Program-made: the position numbers and the translations under genes | Shown here: piece after piece, positions 42,520 to 52,505 of the stretch | Layout: every line of letters begins with the position of its first letter | How positions within the stretch are numbered: position 1 is the first letter of the stretch | Notes under the pieces: model-generated | What the model saw: only the letters and a program-made list of their open reading frames with translations | Told to the model about the DNA's origin: nothing | Databases searched by the model: none | Assembly (NCBI GenBank): GCA_900540455.1 | Contig: UQGD01000001.1 | Span: 102,082 to 166,081 of the forward strand | Direction of reading: 5' to 3' | Origin: an uncultured Faecalibacterium sp. | Lineage (GTDB): Bacteria > Bacillota > Clostridia > Oscillospirales > Ruminococcaceae | DNA: 64,000 nt

Positions 42520-45500
42520 TCAGGAAACCAAGGTCACGTCAACCTGTTCCAGGTCCAGTTTCAGCAGTTTTGAGATCCCGTCCTCCTGCATCGTAACGCC
42601 ATACAGCACATTGGCCGCCTCCATCGTGCCCCGCCGGTGGGTGATCACGATGAACTGGGTCTTATCGCTGATCCGGCGCAGGTACTGGGCAAACCGCTGG
42701 ATATTGGCATCATCCAGCGCCGCCTCGATCTCGTCCAGGATGCAGAACGGCGCCGGGTTGACGGCCAGGATCGCAAAATAGATGCTGATGGCCACCAGCG
42801 CCTGCTCGCCGCCGGACAGCGCTTCCAGGCTTTTGATCACCTTGCCGGGGGGTGCCACCTGGATGCCGATGCCGCAGGACAGCACATCCTGCTCATCCTC
42901 CAGGAGAAGGTGCGCCTCGCCCCCGCCGAACAGCTCTGCAAAGATCCGGCCAAACTGCTGGTCGATCTCACGGAAGCTGGCGGTAAAAATGGAGCGCATC
43001 TGTGCCGAGAGCGACCCGATCATCCGGGTCAGCTCCGCTTTGCTGGCCTCCACATCCTCCACCTGCGCCCGCAGGGTATCGTATCTTTGGCGCAGGGCCT
43101 GGTATTCCTCAACAGCTGCCAGATTCACGCTGCCCAGCGCGCGGATCTTGCCCCGCACCTCTGCCAGCTGGGTCCGCAAGATCGCCGGGTTTTCAAAGGG
43201 GATGCACTGTTCCTCTGCCTGGGCAGCGGTCAGCTGATATTCCTCCCACAGCTTTGCCGCCATCTGGTCATACTCGGTTTCAGCAGCGGCACGGCGCTCG
43301 GCCAGGCGGCTCATCTCCCGTCCGGCGTCTTCCCGGCTCTCGGCTGCGGCACGGGCACGGGACAGCGCAGCGGTCTCCTTCTGCTGGCAGAGCAGACGGC
43401 TCTGGGTATGCTGGCGGATCTCCGCCTCCCGGGCTTCGATCCGGGTCTGGTTCTCCGCTTTGGCCTGCTGGATCTCCCCGATCTGCCGGCGGCAGTCCTC
43501 ACTGCGGCTGGCCAGGTCCTGCAGAGTCTTATTCAGATCCTGCTGACGGGCGGCCGCCTCGCCAGCCTGCTGTTCCATTGCGCAGATCTGGGTATGGGCC
43601 AGCTCTGTATCTTTTTGGCGGGCCAGCAGCTCCAGTTTTTTTGCCCCCAGCGCCTCGGTCAGCTGGCTATGCCGGGCCAAAAACTCCGTCTGGCCCTCGT
43701 CCAGCTGGCGCAGCTGTTGTGCCAGCTCTTGCTGGCGTTTATCCAGCTGTTCCATCTGCTGCTCCGCAGCCTGCTGGACTTTTACCTGCTGTGTCTGGCT
43801 CTGCGCCAGGCTCTCCCGCTCCTGCCGGTGCTGGGCCAGCGCCGCTTCCGCCGCCGCAAGTACCGATTGCAGACGCTTGCACTCTGCCTCTGCCCGCACC
43901 CGGTCCGACTCTGCTGTACGCTGTTCGCTGTCGGCAGCGGTCCGCTGGGCGGCCAGCACCTCCAGCTGCTGCTTGCAGACATCGGTATCCTCGCCGGCCG
44001 CCACGCACTCCTTTTGCAGCCGGGCGGCCTGGACCCGCAGTGCCTCCAGCTCCTGCCGCCGGGTAAACAGACCTGCCGACCGCTGCACACTGCCGCCGGT
44101 AAAGCTGCCGCCTGCATTGATGACCTGGCCATCCATCGTCACCACCCGGCTGCGGTACCCCAGTTCCCGGGCCACCCGGGAGGCTCCATGGATCTCCTCC
44201 ACCACCAGGATGCGCCCCAGCAGGTTGGAGACGATATTCTGGTACTTCGGCTCCGCCTTGACCAGGCTGCTGGCCAGCTTTGCCCCGGCTGGCACTGTGC
44301 CCCGGAACACTCCGGGCTGCACCGTATCCAGCGGCAAAAAGGTAGCCCGCCCTGCACGGTCGCTGCGCAGCAGGGCAATCGCAGCCTTGGCAGCAGATTC
44401 GTTCTCCACCACAATGTACTGCAATGCGCCCCCCAGGGCGGTCTCGATGGCCACCTCGCACCCCGGCTCTACCTGCAAGATCCCGGACACCGGCCCGATG
44501 ATCCCCCGCAGGCGGCCTGCACGGGCAGCCTGCATCACGCTTTTGACCGCCTGCTGGTAGCCGTCCATATTCTTTTCCAGCTCCTGCAGCACTGAGAGCC
44601 GCTGCCGGGCGGCATCCAGGCTGCGGTTCAGCCGCTGCTCTTCTGCATCGGCCTGGTCCAGCGCCTGCTGACGGGCCTGGCATTTAAGGGCAAGTCCGGC
44701 GCAGATATTCGCCAGCTTTTTCTCCTCTTCCACCCGGGAGGTCAGATACTGCCGGGTGTCTGCCAGCTCCTGCCGGGCCGATGCCGCAGCTGCCTCGTCC
44801 TGTTCCAGCACCGCATCCAGCATATGCAGCCGCTGGGCCGCCGCTTCGGACGCAGCCCTGGCAGCAGCTGCGTCCACCTGTGCCTGGGTGCGCTGTTCCG
44901 CCAGAGCGGACAGCGCCCCCCGCACCTGGTCCTGCCGGGCGCCGCTTTCATCCCGCTGACCGCTGAGCTGCTCCAGCTGTGCAGAAAGTTCGTCTGCCTG
45001 CTGCGCCAGCGTCTGGGCTGACTGGGCCAGTGCTTGGGCTTCTGCGCGGCGGCGCTGTAATTCCTCTGCCGCTGCCGCAGAATCCTGGACACCGGCTGCC
45101 AGCTGGCTGCGCAGCGAGACAGCCTCCTGCTCATTGCGGAGGATATCGTTTTCCAGCACCGCAATGCGGCTGGCGCTGCCGCTGATCGCATCGGTGATGC
45201 TGCGGATATCCCCATTCAGGCGCTCCACAGCGATGGTCAGCTGCTGTGCCTGTATACGGATCTCCTCAGCCTCCTGCTCAGCGGCGGCGGCCTGCTGGTC
45301 ATACTGCTGGTACTGCGCCTGCGCAGTCTCATAGTCCCGCGTGCAGCAGCGGATGGCTTCCTTTGCTTGCCGGATGGTATCCGACCAAAGGGTCAGCTCC
45401 AGGGTCTTGCGCTGGGCGCTCAGTGCCAAAAACTGCTTGGCCTTGGCACTGTCCCGCTCCAGGGGGCCCACCCGGGCCTCCAGTTCACCCAGGATATCCC

Positions 45501-46077
45501 GCAGGCGCTCCAGGTTCTCGCCTGCTGCAGCCAGGCGGCGCTCCGCCTCGGTCTTGCGGTAGCGATATTTTGCGATGCCGCAGGCTTCCTCAAAGATCTC
45601 CCGCCGCTCCAGGCTTTTGGCAGAGACGATCTCTGCAATGCGGCCCTGGCCAATGACCGAGTAGCCGTCCCGTCCGATGCCGGTGTCCAGCAAAAGCTCG
45701 TAGACATCCCGCAGACGGCAGACCTGGCCGTTGATGGTATACTCGCTCTCTCCGGAGCGGTAATATTTGCGGCCGATCACGGCTTCGTCGGCAGCAAGGT
45801 CCAGCACATGGTCCCGGTTGTCCAGGGTCAGCCGCACCGACGCAAACCCCATGGGGCTGCGGCGGCTGGCTCCGCCAAAGATCACCTGTTCCATCTTACC
45901 GGAGGCTCGCAGCTGGCGGGAGCTGGTCTCGCCCAGCACCCAGCGCACTGCGTCCGACAGGTTGGATTTTCCGGAGCCATTGGGTCCCACGATGCCGGTG
46001 ACACCGGCATCAAACCGGATCTTCACCTTATCCGGGAAGCTCTTGAAGCCCTGGATCTCCAGCTGTTTCAACATCAT
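42520..46077 (-). CDS. smc: Chromosome condensation protein SMC
   Basis: 1185 residues, full length. Walker A GPNGSGKS (31-38), an N coiled coil to about 500, a hinge with GCEVAIETALGGALQYIVVENE near 525 and GGSFTGGS near 655, a second coiled coil, then signature ALSGGEQALVAI and Walker B FCILDEIEAALDD near 1115. ATG at 46077 or the adjacent 46074; AGGA is about 10 nt upstream. No scpA or scpB is in the window. Confidence 0.97.
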   Translation of the reverse strand: MMLKQLEIQGFKSFPDKVKIRFDAGVTGIVGPNGSGKSNLSDAVRWVLGETSSRQLRASGKMEQVIFGGASRRSPMGFASVRLTLDNRDHVLDLAADEAVIGRKYYRSGESEYTINGQVCRLRDVYELLLDTGIGRDGYSVIGQGRIAEIVSAKSLERREIFEEACGIAKYRYRKTEAERRLAAAGENLERLRDILGELEARVGPLERDSAKAKQFLALSAQRKTLELTLWSDTIRQAKEAIRCCTRDYETAQAQYQQYDQQAAAAEQEAEEIRIQAQQLTIAVERLNGDIRSITDAISGSASRIAVLENDILRNEQEAVSLRSQLAAGVQDSAAAAEELQRRRAEAQALAQSAQTLAQQADELSAQLEQLSGQRDESGARQDQVRGALSALAEQRTQAQVDAAAARAASEAAAQRLHMLDAVLEQDEAAAASARQELADTRQYLTSRVEEEKKLANICAGLALKCQARQQALDQADAEEQRLNRSLDAARQRLSVLQELEKNMDGYQQAVKSVMQAARAGRLRGIIGPVSGILQVEPGCEVAIETALGGALQYIVVENESAAKAAIALLRSDRAGRATFLPLDTVQPGVFRGTVPAGAKLASSLVKAEPKYQNIVSNLLGRILVVEEIHGASRVARELGYRSRVVTMDGQVINAGGSFTGGSVQRSAGLFTRRQELEALRVQAARLQKECVAAGEDTDVCKQQLEVLAAQRTAADSEQRTAESDRVRAEAECKRLQSVLAAAEAALAQHRQERESLAQSQTQQVKVQQAAEQQMEQLDKRQQELAQQLRQLDEGQTEFLARHSQLTEALGAKKLELLARQKDTELAHTQICAMEQQAGEAAARQQDLNKTLQDLASRSEDCRRQIGEIQQAKAENQTRIEAREAEIRQHTQSRLLCQQKETAALSRARAAAESREDAGREMSRLAERRAAAETEYDQMAAKLWEEYQLTAAQAEEQCIPFENPAILRTQLAEVRGKIRALGSVNLAAVEEYQALRQRYDTLRAQVEDVEASKAELTRMIGSLSAQMRSIFTASFREIDQQFGRIFAELFGGGEAHLLLEDEQDVLSCGIGIQVAPPGKVIKSLEALSGGEQALVAISIYFAILAVNPAPFCILDEIEAALDDANIQRFAQYLRRISDKTQFIVITHRRGTMEAANVLYGVTMQEDGISKLLKLDLEQVDVTLVS

Positions 46078-46104
46078 CTGCAAACGATCCTTTTCTGCGG
46101 CGGT

Positions 46105-46779
46105 TCACCGCTCCTTCAGCACGCCCAGCAGTTTCAGCGCCTCCCGGGCTGCGCACTGTTCCGCCGCCTTTTTGCTGCGGCCCTCGCCCCGGGCCACACG
46201 GTCGGAGTTGAAACGCACCGCCACCACAAAATGTTTATCGTGGTCGGGGCCGGTCTCCTGCTCCACCACATAGCTCAGCCGTTCTTCCGGGTTCTGCTGC
46301 ACGATCTCCTGCAGGCGGGTCTTGTAATCGGCCTCGGCGTGCTTGCCCTCCGTGATAAAGGGCAGGATGAACTGCCGGGCCACCTCCATACCACCATCCA
46401 GGTACAGGGCAGCGATCACCGCTTCAAATGCATCCGACACCACACTGGGGCGGGTACGGCCGCCGCAGCGCTCCTCGCCGCGGCCCAGGCGCAGGTACTC
46501 TCCCAGATGGATCTCCTGGGCAAACTGAAACAGCGCCCCCTCGCTGACCAAGCTGGCCCGGATGCGGGTCAAATCGCCTTCCGGCCGGTCGGCGTAGGCG
46601 TGGAACAGATAATCCGCTGAAACGATCTGCAGCACACTGTCGCCCAAAAATTCCAACCGCTCGTTGTGCTTTACCGGGGTGCGGCTCTCGTTGGCGTAGC
46701 TGGTATGGGTAAGGGCCGTTTCCAGCAGCAGCGGGTTATGAAAATGGTATCCAATGATCTCTTCCAGTTGATGGCTCAT
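46105..46779 (-). CDS. rnc: Ribonuclease III
   Basis: Cleaves double-stranded RNA in rRNA processing and decay. 224 residues. Signature NERLEFLGDSVLQIVSADYLF near 38-59 with catalytic Glu/Asp, a further catalytic SDAFEAVIAALYLD near 115, and a C-terminal dsRBD ending in AAEQCAAREALKLLG. It lies 27 bp upstream of smc. Confidence 0.97.
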   Translation of the reverse strand: MSHQLEEIIGYHFHNPLLLETALTHTSYANESRTPVKHNERLEFLGDSVLQIVSADYLFHAYADRPEGDLTRIRASLVSEGALFQFAQEIHLGEYLRLGRGEERCGGRTRPSVVSDAFEAVIAALYLDGGMEVARQFILPFITEGKHAEADYKTRLQEIVQQNPEERLSYVVEQETGPDHDKHFVVAVRFNSDRVARGEGRSKKAAEQCAAREALKLLGVLKER

Positions 46780-46806
46780 ATTATTTTCACACTCCCTTGG
46801 GGCGGC

Positions 46807-47808
46807 TCACTGGGCAGCCAGCTCATCCAGCGCAGACTGCATCGTGCCGCACAGATCCTGCTCCACGCAGATCTTGGCCTGACGGATCGCATTTTTGATG
46901 CCCTTGGCCTTGGAAGAACCGTGGGCTTTGATGACCGGCTGCTTTGCCCCCAGGAAGGGTGCGCCGCCGTACTCTTCGCTGTCCATCTGGTGCTTGAGGC
47001 CGCTGATGCCTTTTTTCAGCAGCAGATACGCCGCCTTGCCCGCCATATTGGCCAGGAACATCTGCTTGAGCATCCCCAGCAGCATCTTTGCCATGCCCTC
47101 GCTGAGTTTCAGGATCACGTTGCCGGTAAAACCGTCGCAGACCACCACGTCCACCTCGCCCTTGGGCACGTCCCGCGGCTCGATGTTGCCCACAAAACGG
47201 ATGCCCGGGCTGACCTTGAGCCGCTGGTATGCCTCCCGCAGCATCGGGGTGCCCTTGGACTCCTCGGCGCCATTATTGGCCAGCGCCACAGCGGGGCTGG
47301 GGCGGTTCTCCACCTTCTGCACATAGCAGCTGCCCATGACAGCAAATGCCTCCAGCATTTCGGGGCGGCACTCCACGTTTGCACCGCAGTCCAGCAGCAG
47401 ATACGCCTGCTTCTGGGCCGGCACCATGGTAGCCAGCGCCGGGCGCTTGATGCCGCGCAGCGTGCGCACGATCAGGCTGGCGCCCACGTGCAGCGCACCG
47501 GTGCTGCCAGCCGATACAAAAGCATCGCCCTTGCCGTCTTTCAGCAGGTTCAGACCCACCACGATGGAGGAATCCTTTTTGGCGCGGACTGCCCGGGCAG
47601 GCTCATCGCACATCTCGATGATCTCGGAGCAGTGGTACAGCTCGATGCCGTCCAGGGGAATGTTGTGTTCCTCGGCGGTCTTGCGCACTACGGCTTCATC
47701 GCCCACTCCCAGAATGGTGACACCGTATTCTTTTACAGCCTGGGCCGCACCCTCCAGCACAGCCAGGGGGGCGTTATCGCCGCCCATCATATCCACGATG
47801 ATCTTCAT
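46807..47808 (-). CDS. plsX: Phosphate acyltransferase PlsX
   Basis: Makes acyl-phosphate from acyl-ACP in phospholipid synthesis. 333 residues starting MKIIVDMMGGDNAP, with STGALHVGASL near 100 and VVCDGFTGNVILKLSEG near 220. Its ATG overlaps the trmFO stop. The acpP gene usually found between plsX and rnc in Firmicutes is absent; only 27 bp separate them. It could use fatty acids activated with the DegV-type protein at 12.5 kb. Confidence 0.96.
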   Translation of the reverse strand: MKIIVDMMGGDNAPLAVLEGAAQAVKEYGVTILGVGDEAVVRKTAEEHNIPLDGIELYHCSEIIEMCDEPARAVRAKKDSSIVVGLNLLKDGKGDAFVSAGSTGALHVGASLIVRTLRGIKRPALATMVPAQKQAYLLLDCGANVECRPEMLEAFAVMGSCYVQKVENRPSPAVALANNGAEESKGTPMLREAYQRLKVSPGIRFVGNIEPRDVPKGEVDVVVCDGFTGNVILKLSEGMAKMLLGMLKQMFLANMAGKAAYLLLKKGISGLKHQMDSEEYGGAPFLGAKQPVIKAHGSSKAKGIKNAIRQAKICVEQDLCGTMQSALDELAAQ

Positions 47809-49214
47809 TGCCGTTCCCTTTCCGCCGGTGTGCCGGCCTCTGTCTGGGTCTGTTCCAGCCACTGCTGGAAGCTGGATACCGCCCGCTGAGCCTGTGCCAT
47901 ATAGCGCAGACGCTTATCCCGGGGGCGGCTCTCCGGGGGCAGCGGGGGCAGGATGCCCATATTGGCCCCCATTGGCTGGAAGTTCTTGTTCTCCGTCACC
48001 AGATACTGCATCAGCGCTCCGCACATGGTATCCGCCGGGGGCGGGGGCAGTGTCCGGCCCTGCAGCCGGGCATACAGGCAGCGGGCTGCCAGCAGGCCGG
48101 AGGCTGCGCTCTCCATATAGCCTTCAAAACCGGTGATCTGCCCGGCAAAAAACACATTGGGATAGGACTTGAGGCAGAGCTGGTCGCTCAGCACCCGGGG
48201 CGCATCCAAGAATGTGTTGCGGTGCATCACACCATAGCGCACAAACTCCGCATTTTCCAGACCGGGGATCATGGAGAACACCCGCTTCTGCTCCCCCCAT
48301 TTCAGGTTGGTCTGGAAGCCTACCAGATTGTACAGGGTGCGCTCCTTGTTCTCTGCCCGGAGCTGCACATTGGCCCAGGGACGGTGGCCGGTGCGGGGGT
48401 CGGTGAGGCCCACCGGGCGCAGCGGCCCAAACCGCATGGTATCTGCCCCGCGGGCAGCCATGATCTCCACCGGCATACAGCCTTCATAGACTGTGACCGT
48501 ATCCGCTTTTTTGCCGTGGGCATCCGGGTCCGGCGCAGCGGCCTGCTCGGCCCCGGCATCAAACTCATGCAGCGGAGCCCGCTCGGCAGCGACCAGCGCC
48601 GCATGGAACGCCTCGTACTCTGCTTTATTGAAGGGGCAGTTCAGGTAATCCGCCTCGCCCCGGCCATAGCGGGAAGCTGCAAACACCTTATCATAGTCCA
48701 GGCTCTCTGCCGTGACGATGGGGGCCACCGCATCATAAAAATGCAGCCGCTCGTCTCCGGTCAGCCGGCCGATCTCTTCTGCCAGCGCACCATCGGTCAG
48801 GGGGCCGGTGGCCACCAGGATCGGGGCGCTCTCATCAATGGTCTCCACCTGCTGACAGTGTACTGTGATGCCCGGGCAGGCCAGCACCATGCGGGTGACC
48901 TCGGCGCTGAAAGCATCCCGATCCACTGCCAAGGCCCCGCCTGCCGCCACCCGGGCGGTCTCAGCGGCTTCCAGCAGGCGGCTGCCCAGCTGACGCATCT
49001 CTGCTTTCAGCAGGCCGGAAGCGGAATCCAGCCGCTCTGCCTTCAGGCTGTTGGAGCAGATCAGCTCTGCAAAGCCCTCGCTTTTATGAGCGGGAGAAAA
49101 ATGGGCGGGTTTTTGCTCGTACAGGTCCACCTGCACGCCCTGGCCTGCCAGCCAAAGGGCCGCCTCGCATCCCGCAAGGCCCGCACCCAGAACCGTTACT
49201 CTGTATTGTTCCAT
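47805..49214 (-). CDS. trmFO: Methylenetetrahydrofolate-tRNA (uracil54-C5)-methyltransferase TrmFO
   Basis: Flavoenzyme that forms T54 in tRNA with 5,10-methylene-THF as carbon donor. 469 residues; FAD-binding GAGLAGCEAALWLA near residues 10-23, KSEGFAELICSNSLKAE near 46, YEGCMPVEIMAARG near 245 with a catalytic Cys, and FAGQITGFEGYMESAASGLLAA near 355. Follows topA by 15 bp; this topA-trmFO pairing is typical in Gram-positives. Confidence 0.97.
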   Translation of the reverse strand: MEQYRVTVLGAGLAGCEAALWLAGQGVQVDLYEQKPAHFSPAHKSEGFAELICSNSLKAERLDSASGLLKAEMRQLGSRLLEAAETARVAAGGALAVDRDAFSAEVTRMVLACPGITVHCQQVETIDESAPILVATGPLTDGALAEEIGRLTGDERLHFYDAVAPIVTAESLDYDKVFAASRYGRGEADYLNCPFNKAEYEAFHAALVAAERAPLHEFDAGAEQAAAPDPDAHGKKADTVTVYEGCMPVEIMAARGADTMRFGPLRPVGLTDPRTGHRPWANVQLRAENKERTLYNLVGFQTNLKWGEQKRVFSMIPGLENAEFVRYGVMHRNTFLDAPRVLSDQLCLKSYPNVFFAGQITGFEGYMESAASGLLAARCLYARLQGRTLPPPPADTMCGALMQYLVTENKNFQPMGANMGILPPLPPESRPRDKRLRYMAQAQRAVSSFQQWLEQTQTEAGTPAERERQ

Positions 49215-49229
49215 CCGTTCTTATCCTTT

Positions 49230-51320
49230 TTATTTCTCACCATTTTTGGGCACCGGCATCTCAAAGCCGCAGCCCTCCTTGGCGCAGTACAGCTTGGCCC
49301 CCTTGCGGAACAAGGTGGCGCCGCATTTTTCACACTTGGTGGGCACCGGGGTATCCCAGGTCATAAAGTCGCAGTCGGGGTACTTCTCGCAGCCGTAATA
49401 GATGCGGCCCTTGGCGCTCTTGCGCTCCAGCAGGCGGCCCTGGCCGCACTTGGGGCAGATGCCGCCGGTGTCCTTCACCAGGCGCTTCGTGCCCCGGCAC
49501 TCCGGGAAGCCGGTGCAGGCCAAAAACTTGCCGTACCGTCCCACCTTGATGACCATGGGGCGGCCGCACAGGTCGCACACCTCGCTGGAAGGCTCGTCCG
49601 GCACCTTGACCTTTTTGCCCTCCATATTCTTTTCCGCTGCCTGGAGGCTGGCATCAAACCCCTTATAGAAATCGTCCACCGTCTGCCGCCAGTCGGCCTT
49701 GCCGCTTTCCACCTGGTCCAGCTTTTTCTCCATCTCTGCGGAGAAATCCACGTCCACGATATGGGGGAACTGCTCCAGCATCAGCCCGTCCACCGTGCGT
49801 CCCAGCAGGGTGGGCTTGAGCTTTTTTTGGTCCCGCTCCACATAACCGCGGTCGATGATGGTGGTGATGATGGGGGCGTAGGTGGAGGGGCGGCCAATGC
49901 CGTTCTCTTCCAGCGCCTTGATGAGGGTGGCCTCGGTATACCGTGCCGGGGGCTGAGTGAACTTCTGCTCGCTCTTCAGCTCCCGCAGGGTCAGCACCTG
50001 GCCTTTTTCCAGCGGGGGCAGGCTGGTCTCCTTGCGCTCCTTTTCATCGGTAGCTTCCTCGTACAGGGCGGTAAAGCCGTCAAAGGTGACGGTATAGCCG
50101 CTGGCCTTGAAGCGGTAGTCTCCGGCATACACCGTCACCGATACGGTGTCCTGCTGGCAGTCCGCCATCTGGCTGGCCATGAACCGGCTCCAGATCATGC
50201 GGTAGAGCTTGGCGGTATCGCCGCTGATGCTCTTATCCACCTCATCCGGGGTCAGGCTGGGCACAGAAGGCCGGATCGCCTCGTGGGCGTCCTGGGCTGC
50301 TGTGGCGCTCTTGGTCTTCCAGGTGCGCTTGTACGGGCAGATATACTGTTCGCCGTAAGCACCGGCAATATACTCCTTTGCGGCAGCCACGGCCTCATCC
50401 GAGATGCGCAGGCTGTCGGTACGCATATAGGTGATCAGACCCATGGTGCCGTGGTCTGCAATGTCCACGCCTTCGTACAGGGTCTGGGCAGCCCGCATGG
50501 TGCGGGTAGCCGTAAAGCCCAGCCGGCGGGAGGCCTCCTGCTGCAGGGTACTGGTGATAAACGCCGGGGTGGGCTGCTTAGACCGCTTGCCCTTCTTCAG
50601 CTCCCCTACCACATACTGCACGCCAGCCAGACCCTGCTCCACTGCACGGGCCTCCGCCTCCGAGCGGGGCAGCAATTTTTTGCCGGTGGCATCGGCAGCC
50701 AGGCGGGCGGTGAACTTTTTGCTGCCCGCACCCAGCACTGCATCCAGATTCCAGTATTCCTCCGGCTTAAAAGCCTCGATCTCCTTCTCCCGGTCATCGA
50801 TCAGACGCACAGCCACGCTCTGCACGCGGCCGGCGGACAGGCCCCGGCGCACCTTGCGCCACAAAAACGGGCTGAGCTTATAGCCCACCAGCCGGTCCAG
50901 CACCCGGCGGGCCTGCTGAGCGTTGAACAGATCCTCGTCGATCGCACGGGGGTGGGCCATGCCCTCCTGCACACCTTTTTTGGTGATCTCGTCAAAAGTG
51001 ATGCGGTTTGCCGCATGGGGGTCCAGCCCCAGGATATTGGCCAGATGCCAGCTGATAGCCTCGCCTTCCCGGTCCGGGTCGGTCGCCAGCAGCACGCCGT
51101 CTGCCTGTTTGGCCTTGCTTTTCAGCTCCTTGATCAGCTTTTCTTTCCCTTTGATGCCGATATACTGCGGGGCATAGCCGTGCTCTACGTCAATGCCCAG
51201 CTGAGAGGCAGGCAGGTCCCGGATATGGCCCATGCTGGCCGTAACTTCATAGTCCTTGCCCAGATATTTGCCAATGGTCTTCGCCTTTGCAGGCGACTCC
51301 ACAATAACCAATTTTGCCAT
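49230..51320 (-). CDS. topA: DNA topoisomerase I
   Basis: Type IA enzyme that relaxes negative supercoils. 696 residues. Toprim domain at the N terminus (LVIVESPAKAKTI, DPDREGEAISWH near 80), active-site Tyr in TYMRTDSLRIS near 295, and three C-terminal zinc elements (CDLCG...C, CPKCG...C, CEKCG...C) after about 575. Between dprA and trmFO, the usual order. Confidence 0.98.
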   Translation of the reverse strand: MAKLVIVESPAKAKTIGKYLGKDYEVTASMGHIRDLPASQLGIDVEHGYAPQYIGIKGKEKLIKELKSKAKQADGVLLATDPDREGEAISWHLANILGLDPHAANRITFDEITKKGVQEGMAHPRAIDEDLFNAQQARRVLDRLVGYKLSPFLWRKVRRGLSAGRVQSVAVRLIDDREKEIEAFKPEEYWNLDAVLGAGSKKFTARLAADATGKKLLPRSEAEARAVEQGLAGVQYVVGELKKGKRSKQPTPAFITSTLQQEASRRLGFTATRTMRAAQTLYEGVDIADHGTMGLITYMRTDSLRISDEAVAAAKEYIAGAYGEQYICPYKRTWKTKSATAAQDAHEAIRPSVPSLTPDEVDKSISGDTAKLYRMIWSRFMASQMADCQQDTVSVTVYAGDYRFKASGYTVTFDGFTALYEEATDEKERKETSLPPLEKGQVLTLRELKSEQKFTQPPARYTEATLIKALEENGIGRPSTYAPIITTIIDRGYVERDQKKLKPTLLGRTVDGLMLEQFPHIVDVDFSAEMEKKLDQVESGKADWRQTVDDFYKGFDASLQAAEKNMEGKKVKVPDEPSSEVCDLCGRPMVIKVGRYGKFLACTGFPECRGTKRLVKDTGGICPKCGQGRLLERKSAKGRIYYGCEKYPDCDFMTWDTPVPTKCEKCGATLFRKGAKLYCAKEGCGFEMPVPKNGEK

Positions 51321-51359
51321 GGTCGTACATACCTCGAATTTTTTATGCTATGCGCTGCA

Positions 51360-52505
51360 TCAGCGCAGGACATACCGCTTACCGGGCTGACAAAGCACCC
51401 GGCCGGACAGCTCCAGACGCATCAGGCTGCCCAGCAGCACCGCCGTGGGCAGGCCGCTGCGCACGGCCAGCTCCTCCACGCCGCGGGGTTCCGGCCCGAT
51501 ACAGGACAGCACCCGGCGCTCGGTCTCCCCCATTGGTTCCGGCGCAGCCGGGGCCTGCGGCGGCGGGTCCCCCTGCAAAAGGCCCAGTGCCGCCAAAAGA
51601 TCTGCGGCGGTGCATACCGCCCTGGCCCGTCCGGATTGCAGCAGCCGGTTCGTGCCCGCTGAATGGGGCGAAAAGATGCTGCCCGGCACCGCAAACACCG
51701 GCTTCCCATACCGTTCTGCATGGGCCACGGTGGACATGGTGCCGCTTTTTTCTCTGGCTTCCATCACTACCAGTGCGCTGCCCAAGGCCGCGATCAGCCG
51801 GTTGCGCTGCAAAAAGCCGTAGCGCCCCACCGACTCTTCCCCCGGTGCATACTCACTGATCACACAGCCGCATTGTTCTATGCTGCGGCGCAGCCCCGTA
51901 TTGGCAGCCGGATAGGTGCGGTCGATGGGCACCCCCAGCACCCCGATGGTCGGGCATCCTGCGGATACCGCCGCCCGGTGGGAAGCGCTGTCCAAGCCGT
52001 CGGCCAGACCGCTGACGATCACAGCGCCGCCCTGCGCCAGCCCCCGCCCCAGGATCTCGGCGGCCTGGAGGCCATACTCTGTGGGCCGGCGGCTGCCCAC
52101 CATCCCCACCGCACCCGGCTGATTGAGCCAGGCGGTATCCCCGGTGCAGTACAGCACCAAGGGCATATCCGGGATGCGGGCCAGCGCCAGCGGGTAGTCC
52201 GGGTCGTCAAAAGGCAGGATGCGCACCCCTCGCTTCTGGCAGCGCAGCATGACCGGGCGCTGTGCCTCCGGCGTATTGTCCGGCTGCGCCGCCCGCTGGG
52301 CGGCTGCGGCTCCCGCCGCCTGGCGGAACGCCCCGCTGTGCCGGGCCTCCCAGGCTTCCTGCGGGCCGCCAAAAACATCCAGCACCCGTCCTGCATGGGA
52401 GCTGGCCGGGCCCATCGTATGTGCCAGCCACAGCCAGCAAAGCAGCGGGTCCGGGGTCTCCTCCGGCGGGAAAAGACAGGTCTGTCCGCCGGCAGTGCAG
52501 CTCAC
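51360..52505 (-). CDS. dprA: DNA-processing protein DprA (Smf)
   Basis: Loads RecA on incoming single-stranded DNA during transformation. 381 residues. The Rossmann core has GMVGSRRPTEYG near 125, VSGLADGLDSASHRAA near 155, FLQRNRLIAALG near 218 and a C-terminal winged-helix domain after about 305. The start is GTG at 52505, overlapping the rRNA methylase stop (GTGA); SD is GGAAGGGCT. The presence of dprA and cinA hints at natural competence, unproven. Confidence 0.92.
   Translation of the reverse strand: MSCTAGGQTCLFPPEETPDPLLCWLWLAHTMGPASSHAGRVLDVFGGPQEAWEARHSGAFRQAAGAAAAQRAAQPDNTPEAQRPVMLRCQKRGVRILPFDDPDYPLALARIPDMPLVLYCTGDTAWLNQPGAVGMVGSRRPTEYGLQAAEILGRGLAQGGAVIVSGLADGLDSASHRAAVSAGCPTIGVLGVPIDRTYPAANTGLRRSIEQCGCVISEYAPGEESVGRYGFLQRNRLIAALGSALVVMEAREKSGTMSTVAHAERYGKPVFAVPGSIFSPHSAGTNRLLQSGRARAVCTAADLLAALGLLQGDPPPQAPAAPEPMGETERRVLSCIGPEPRGVEELAVRSGLPTAVLLGSLMRLELSGRVLCQPGKRYVLR

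Noticed and set aside
47808..51662. A 1284-codon open frame on the plus strand
   Set aside because: It is the shadow of trmFO, topA and part of dprA.
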